Shown here: positions 57,000-64,000 of the stretch, piece by piece
Numbering within the stretch: the first letter of the stretch is position 1
Layout of the letters: each line of letters opens with the position of its first letter
Assembly: GCA_963693305.1 (NCBI GenBank)
Contig: OY855908.1
Coordinates: forward strand, 1,178,001-1,242,000
DNA length: 64,000 bases
Reading direction: 5' to 3'
From: Meandrina meandrites
Lineage: Eukaryota; Cnidaria; Anthozoa; Scleractinia; Meandrinidae
The notes under the pieces: generated by a model
Database searches by the model: none
Seen by the model: the letters and a program-made list of their open reading frames with translations, nothing else
Told to the model about the DNA's origin: nothing
Translations under genes and position numbers: made by a program

Positions 57000-59342
57000 T
57001 CATATCATCAGTTTTCTAATCAATCGAAATCAATCTTCTCTATTTTTTACCGCCAGTTTTAATAGAAATTTGACCAAAAAGTAAAGTCTCCTTACCATAT
57101 AGACAAATTGTTAAGTATTAGACGTGTATCGCCAAATTCTCACAACTAGCAATGAAATAAATGTAATATGACCACTAAGGATGATTAATATTTATTTCGG
57201 GAAAAACTAGGATTCAGGTTACTCCATACCTTCGTAGCGCTACATCTACGCATAGATATTTTCACTCAATTTAAAGCTTTTTTTAAAACTGAATAAACTA
57301 AAAGTTGTGAAACGCACACAAGATATTAAAAGCAAATGAATTCGCACTGATAAGTGAAGTAACTGTGCATGCCCCAGTGCACACAAAATGTTAATCAATG
57401 TGTATGTGTCAAAAGCCATAAGCCAAAAATGTGTGCATGCCCCAGTGAACTGACACAGCAACAAACCCAAGAGATTGTAATACTGGCTACGTGAGTTTAA
57501 CTTTGAAAGAATCCGCTGCAGGCGCTTGCCTTTTAGAATCCTGTTTCTTTCCTACGTTTTCTTGTTTGACATTACTCTATCACTTTATCCTCAGTTTCAT
57601 AAAAGCACGCGCGTAGTAGCTAAACAGAATCGGTTTCCCGCGAAGCTAAGATTTCTGCCGTTTCAGAGCACGCCCACGAGTCTGGCCACAGATTTGCTAT
57701 TTGAACAAGGTAAAGTCAACTGATGGAGACTTGCACTGGTGGACAAGGAGGACAAACAAGCCATTCCTTTAAGACTCCACCCTAACAACATCAACAGGGA
57801 TAGACATTCCAGAAGCAGGATGTCCACGGGCAAGACACCCAGCAACATGAGATCGATACAGCAACAGACGTCTGAAGAAACAGCTTGCCGAAATAGTCAG
57901 GATCGAAAATCCACCAATCATAGCCGACTATAGAGCTACATGAGGTGACGCATAATCAGTCGACCTCATCGCGTAATGAAGACTAGCAGTAACCAGTCAA
58001 AACTTCGCGATCTACATCCCAAGTGACTTCGTCTCGAAACAAAAGATAACACCTTACCGCTAATTGTACTTTACAAACATGAACAACAATAAACTTTTTC
58101 AAACTCCGAGTTGTTGGAGGGAATGCCTTCCTGTTTAATTTTAGGTGGCTTACAATATTTTAGGCGTACTTGAGTTTAGTATTTTATGGCTAGCCTGATG
58201 ACATGCGGCTGAAAATCGTTTTCTGTAAACCTGAAAACGATTTATCAGTAAACGCAGTCAAATGAAAATGACGTCAAAATTTGTTGCCATGGCAATGTCA
58301 AAAGGCCATAGATACACTCTTTGGCCTTTTGGCGTTAATAACTTAATTTAAGGTCTCTTTTTGAGACTACGACTATTTTGCATAATGAAGTACATGTATG
58401 AGCAGAAGTATAAGCAGAAGTATAAGCAGATAAGATGGAATTATTTTAGTGGTGTTCCAAAAATTTTCTTTCTTCTATCTCTTCTTTAAACCATAAAATT
58501 ACACTCAAATCGCTGCCCCGACTCCGCAATACAATAAAGCATAGCGGTGTAGACACATGTACGCGTTGCGGACCTATGTGTTAAGTTAGCTCCTTGCGTT
58601 GGAATACTGTATTAGAAAGCAGGGAGGGCGAGAGTTCAACGCACGGGCGGGCACACAAACGATTTTTTTTCTCCTTCGACGTACATGAACATGCTAAGCT
58701 CCTGGTTAATAAGCCCTGGGCTAAAACAACTTCGAAATAAGGTTTGTTTATAACCAGGAAGGGATCTGAACTTGTGCAAATTCAACAAATCTTAATTTGG
58801 CATAGACACTCATTTGGCAATTAGACACAAAATTGTTTGATTTGCTATTGCCTTCGTTCAATCCATCTAACGAGTTCTTTGACACGACGTAAGGAACTTG
58901 AAAAAATCAGAATCAATAAGAACAAATGAAAATTAGTTTTATGCCTCGCTTTGAGATTTTGATGCTGAGTATGTGATTGATAGCTGTGCACGAACTGTCG
59001 CATTCCATGACCGATTTGTAATTCACTGGAATGACATTCGTCATTTTAAGAAGAGATTGAAATAGCCAGCATATCTCAAATTTTTCTTTCCAATTATACG
59101 TGCAATATATTTAGTTTTTTCTTAATTAAAAACTGCGTTCGGATCAGTTTTTTTCTGAAAGGCGATGGTATGGATTAACCTTAAGAATAGAGTTTGTTAT
59201 TTTCGAGGGTCAACACGAAACTGACAAGTATTGTTCGCACAATTAGTAAAATAAAAATATTGTTCGCATTGATCAGTAAACGAGAACTGAAATCGTTCCT
59301 AAACATTCGACATTTCCTTTTTTCTCTCCATTTTGAATGCAG
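57000..59342. other. Spacer between exon-like units 3 and 4
   Basis: It includes a possible terminal exon start at 57698 (TGGCCACAG acceptor) and an AATAAA at 58088-58093. I find no recognisable protein or repeat family. Confidence 0.4.
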
Positions 59343-59438
59343 ATGCATTGAAGGAAAGTGCAGTCATTTTGGATAGCAGTGTGATTTGCAAGCTCTTGGA
59401 CTCTGGCGCAAGTTGTCATTGGAAAACTCCTATTTAAA
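59343..59438 (+). other. Exon-like unit 4, source of the satellite
   Basis: It is bounded by a TTTTGAATGCAG acceptor and a TTTAAA-GTAAGT donor. It contains GAAGGAAAGTGCAGTCATTTTGG and then, from 59364, sequence identical to the satellite exon part. It lacks the GGATAGCAGT duplication present in all array monomers. Confidence 0.6.
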
Positions 59439-62400
59439 GTAAGTTCATCTTTGTTATCTTATCTTTTTGTTCTGTCGTTTACCATAAAGATAGTTTCATT
59501 CAAGAAGTGACCAAAATCTAATATCTGCTTACCATAGGATAGCAGTGGATAGCAGTGTGATTTGCTAGCTCTTGGACTCTGGCGCAAGTTGTCATTGGAA
59601 AACTCCTATTTAAAGTAAGTTCATCTTTGTTATCTTATCTTTTTGTTCTGTCGTTTACCATAAAGATAGTTTCATTCAAGAAGTGACCAAAATCTAATAT
59701 CTGCTTACCATAGGATAGCAGTGGATAGCAGTGTGATTTGCAAGCTCTTGGACTGTGGCGCAGTTGTCATTGGAAAACTCCTATTTAAAGTAAGTTCATC
59801 TTTGTTATCTTATCTTTTTGTTCTGTCGTTTACCATAAAGATAGTTTCATTCAAGAAGTGACCAAAATCTAATATCTGCTTACCATAGGATAGCAGTGGA
59901 TAGCAGTGTGATTTGCAAGCTCTTGGACTCTGGCGCAGTTGTCATTGGAAAACTCCTATTTAAAGTAAGTTCATCTTTGTTATCTTATCTTTTTGTTCTG
60001 TCGTTTACCATAAAGATAGTTTCATTCAAGAAGTGACCAAAATCTAATATCTGCTTACCATAGGATAGCAGTGGATAGCAGTGTGATTTGCAAGCTCTTA
60101 GACTCTGGCGCAAGTTGTCATTGGAAAACTCCTATTTAAAGTAAGTTCATCTTAGTTATCTTGTCTTTTTGTTCTGTCGTTTACCATAAAGATAGTTTCA
60201 TTCAAGAAGTGACCAAAATCTAATATCTGCTTACCATAGGATAGCAGTGGATAGCAGTGTGATTTGCAAGCTCTTGGACTCTGGCGCAAGTTGTCATTGG
60301 AAAACTCCTATTTAAAGTAAGTTCATCTTAGTTATCTTGTCTTTTTGTTCTGTCGTTTACCATAAAGATAGTTTCATTCAAGAAGTGACCAAAATCTAAT
60401 ATCTGCTTACCATAGGATAGCAGTGGATAGCAGTGTGATTTGCAAGCTCTTGGACTCTGGCGCAAGTTGTCATTGGAAAACTCCTATTTAAAGTAAGTTC
60501 ATCTTAGTTATCTTGTCTTTTTGTTCTGTCGTTTACCATAAAGATAGTTTCATTCAAGAAGTGACCAAAATCTAATATCTGCTTACCATAGGATAGCAGT
60601 GGATAGCAGTGTGATTTGCTAGCTCTTGGACTCTGGCGCAAGTTGTCATTGGAAAACTCCTATTTAAAGTAAGTTCATCTTTGTTATCTTATCTTTTTGT
60701 TCTGTCGTTTACCATAAAGATAGTTTCATTCAAGAAGTGACCAAAATCTAATATCTGCTTACCATAGGATAGCAGTGGATAGCAGTGTGATTTGCTAGCT
60801 CTTGGACTCTGGCGCAAGTTGTCATTGGAAAACTCCTATTTAAAGTAAGTTCATCTTTGTTATCTTATCTTTTTGTTCTGTCGTTTACCATAAAGATAGT
60901 TTCATTCAAGAAGTGACCAAAATCTAATATCTGCTTACCATAGGATAGCAGTGGATAGCAGTGTGATTTGCTAGCTCTTGGACTCTGGCGCAGTTGTCAT
61001 TGCAAAACTCCTATTTAAAGTAAGTTCATCTTTGTTATCTTATCTTTTTGTTCTGTCGTTTACCATAAAGATAGTTTCATTCAAGAAGTGACCAAAATCT
61101 AATATCTGCTTACCATAGGATAGCAGTGGATAGCAGTGTGATTTGCAAGCTCTTGGACTCTGGCGCAAGTTGTCATTGGAAAACTCCTATTTAAAGTAAG
61201 TTCATCTTTGTTATCTTATCTTTTTGTTCTGTCGTTTACCATAAAGATAGTTTCATTCAAGAAGTGACCAAAATCTAATATCTGCTTACCATAGGATAGC
61301 AGTGGATAGCAGTGTGATTTGCAAGCTCTTGGACTCTGGCGCAGTTGTCATTGGAAAACTCCTATTTAAAGTAAGTTCATCTTTGTTATCTTATCTTTTT
61401 GTTCTGTCGTTTACCATAAAGATAGTTTCATTCAAGAAGTGACCAAAATCTAATATCTGCTTACCATAGGATAGCAGTGGATAGCAGTGTGATTTGCAAG
61501 CTCTTGGACTCTGGCGCAGTTTTCATTGGAAAACTCCTGTTTAAAGTAAGTTCATCTTTGTTATCTTATCCTTTTGTTCTGTCGTTTACCATAAAGATAG
61601 TTTCATTCAAGAAGTGACCAAAATCTAATATCTGCTTACCATAGGATAGCAGTGGATAGCAGTGTGATTTGCAAGCTCTTGGACTCTGGCGCAGTTGTCA
61701 TTGGAAAACTCCTATTTAAAGTAAGTTCATCTTTGTTATCTTATCTTTTTGTTCTGTCGTTTACCATAAAGATAGTTTCATTCAAGAAGTGACCAAAATC
61801 TAATATCTGCTTACCATAGGATAGCAGTGGATAGCAGTGTGATTTGCAAGCTCTTGGACTCTGGCGCAAGGTATCATTGGAAAACTCCTATTTAAAGTAA
61901 GTTCATCTTAGTTATCTTGTCTTTTTGTTCTGTTGTTTGCCATAAAGATAGTTTCATTCAAGAAGTGACCAAAATCTAATATCTGCTTACCATAGGATAG
62001 CAGTGGATAGCAGTGTGATTTGCAAGCTCTTGGACTCTGGCGCAAGTTGTCATTGGAAAACTCCTATTTAAAGTAAGTTCATCTTAGTTATCTTGTCTTT
62101 TTGTTATGTCGTTTACCATAAAGATAGTTTCATTCAAGAAGTGACCAAAATCTAATATCTGCTTACCATAGGATAGCAGTGGATAGCAGTGTGATTTGCA
62201 AGCTCTTGGACTCTGGCGCAAGTTGTCATTGGAAAACTCCTATTTAAAGTAAGTTCATCTTAGTTATCTTGTCTTTTTGTTCTGTCGTTTACCATAAAGA
62301 TAGTTTCATTCAAGAAGTGACCAAAATCTAATATCTGCTTACCATAAGATAGCAGTGGATAGCAGTGTGATTTGCAAGCTCTTGGACTCTGGGGCAAGTT

Positions 62401-64000
62401 GTCATTGGAAAACTCCTATTTAAAGTAAGTTCATGTTTGTTATCTTATCTTTTTGTTCTGTCGTTTACCATAAAGATAGTTTCATTCAAGAAGTGACCAA
62501 AATCTAATATCTGCTTACCATAGGATAGCAGTGGATAGCAGTGTGATTTGCAAGCTCTTGGACTCTGGGGCAAGTTGTCATTGGAAAACTCCTATTTAAA
62601 GTAAGTTCATGTTTGTTATCTTATCTTTTTGTTCTGTCGTTTACCATAAAGATAGTTTCATTCAAGAAGTGACCAAAATCTAATATCTCCTTACCATAGG
62701 ATAGCAGTGGATAGCAGTGTGATTTGCAAGCTCTTGGACTCTGGCGCAAGTTGTCATTGGAAAACTCCTATTTAAAGTAAGTTCATCTTAGTTATCTTAT
62801 CTTTTTGTTCTGTCGTTTACCATGAAGATAGTTTCATTCAAGAAGTGACCAAAATCTAATATCTGCTTACCATAGGATAGCAGTGGATAGCAGTGTGATT
62901 TGCTAGCTCTTGGACTCTGGCGCAAGTTGTCATTGGAAAACTCCTATTTAAAGTAAGTTCATCTTTGTTATCTTTTTGTTCTGTCGTTTACCATAAAGAT
63001 AGTTTCATTCAAGAAGTGACCAAAATCTAATATCTGCTTACCATAGGATAGCAGTGGATAGCAGTGTGATTTGCAAGCTCTTGGACTCTGGCGCAGTTTT
63101 CATTGGAAAACTCCTGTTTAAAGTAAGTTCATCTTTGTTATCTTATCCTTTTGTTCTGTCGTTTACCATAAAGATAGTTTCATTCAAGAAGTGACCAAAA
63201 TCTAATATCTGCTTACCATAGGATAGCAGTGGATAGCAGTGTGATTTGCAAGCTCTTGGACTCTGGCGCAGTTGTCATTGGAAAACTCCTATTTAAAGTA
63301 AGTTCATCTTTGTTATCTTATCTTTTTGTTCTGTCGTTTACCATAAAGATAGTTTCATTCAAGAAGTGACCAAAATCTAATATCTGCTTACCATAGGATA
63401 GCAGTGGATAGCAGTGTGATTTGCAAGCTCTTGGACTCTGGCGCAAGGTATCATTGGAAAACTCCTATTTAAAGTAAGTTCATCTTAGTTATCTTGTCTT
63501 TTTGTTCTGTTGTTTGCCATAAAGATAGTTTCATTCAAGAAGTGACCAAAATCTAATATCTGCTTACCATAGGATAGCAGTGGATAGCAGTGTGATTTGC
63601 AAGCTCTTGGACTCTGGCGCAAGTTGTCATTGGAAAACTCCTATTTAAAGTAAGTTCATCTTAGTTATCTTGTCTTTTTGTTATGTCGTTTACCATAAAG
63701 ATAGTTTCATTCAAGAAGTGACCAAAATCTAATATCTGCTTACCATAGGATAGCAGTGGATAGCAGTGTGATTTGCAAGCTCTTGGACTCTGGCGCAAGT
63801 TGTCATTGGAAAACTCCTATTTAAAGTAAGTTCATCTTAGTTATCTTGTCTTTTTGTTCTGTCGTTTACCATAAAGATAGTTTCATTCAAGAAGTGACCA
63901 AAATCTAATATCTGCTTACCATAAGATAGCAGTGGATAGCAGTGTGATTTGCAAGCTCTTGGACTCTGGGGCAAGTTGTCATTGGAAAACTCCTATTTAA
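59439..64000 (+). repeat. Satellite of 175-176-bp exon-plus-intron monomers, about 25 copies, running off the window
   Basis: Monomers start at 59537, 59713, 59888, 60063, 60239, 60415, 60591, 60767 and so on to the window end. Each has a 3' splice-site-like CTTACCATAG, an exon-like half (GGATAGCAGTGGATAGCAG to CCTATTTAAA), a consensus donor GTAAGT and an intron-like half. Copies differ by a few substitutions and one-base indels (CGCAAGTTG or CGCAGTTG). The array is head to tail with no unrelated spacers. Confidence 0.95.

Noticed and set aside
59525..64000. CRISPR-like array
   Set aside because: Monomers are contiguous head-to-tail copies of 175-176 bp with no unique spacers, and the DNA is eukaryotic.

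Overview
The window is nuclear DNA of a metazoan, most likely an anthozoan cnidarian of the stony-coral type. The evidence is AT-rich intergenic DNA, GT-AG introns of about 0.2-1.4 kb, animal-type genes (class A GPCR, ferroportin, ARPC2, CCDC89, a polycystin-1-like protein), one nuclear tRNA and many palindromic MITEs and tRNA-derived SINEs. I infer the species group from general gene and repeat character; nothing in the window fixes the species.

Layout from left to right: a single-exon rhodopsin-family receptor (minus, 1724-2680); a tRNA-Trp (4599-4670); a cluster of foldback repeats (5.3-6.5 kb); a five-exon ferroportin gene (plus, 6601-10628); a repeat-rich gap; a complete 12-exon ARPC2 gene (minus, 13100-18577); a seven-exon CCDC89-like coiled-coil gene (minus, 19975-25697); a two-exon ankyrin-repeat gene (plus, 27642-29621) with a short upstream ORF; a 32-bp minisatellite; and a 16-exon polycystin-1-like gene (minus, 30956-46498). 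All exon phases of the four spliced conserved genes close, so I rebuilt them codon by codon.

The right-hand third is mobile and repetitive. A tyrosine-recombinase (Crypton/DUF3504-like) element of about 2.6 kb lies at 50965-53588, and a 294-bp internally deleted derivative of it sits in inverted orientation at 49712-50005. Both end in the same ~145-bp hairpin and are bounded by a short TARAAT core. From 54.5 kb on there is a TATA-box promoter with a first-exon-like segment, then a series of related exon-like units (55424, 56436, 56902, 59343). The last one has been amplified into a 175-176-bp satellite that runs off the window end. Each satellite monomer is an exon-plus-intron unit with a splice acceptor and donor, and a nine-monomer block (1577 bp) is itself duplicated.

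The genes are not an operon and show no obvious shared pathway. The most notable coding observations are: (1) the polycystin carries laminin-G and Ly6/uPAR domains ahead of REJ, GAIN/GPS, PLAT and the PKD channel, and its exon 14 has an in-frame TGA beside a 10-bp tandem duplication; (2) the ferroportin keeps the N-lobe metal residues but has lost the residues that in vertebrates form the C-lobe metal site and hepcidin contacts.
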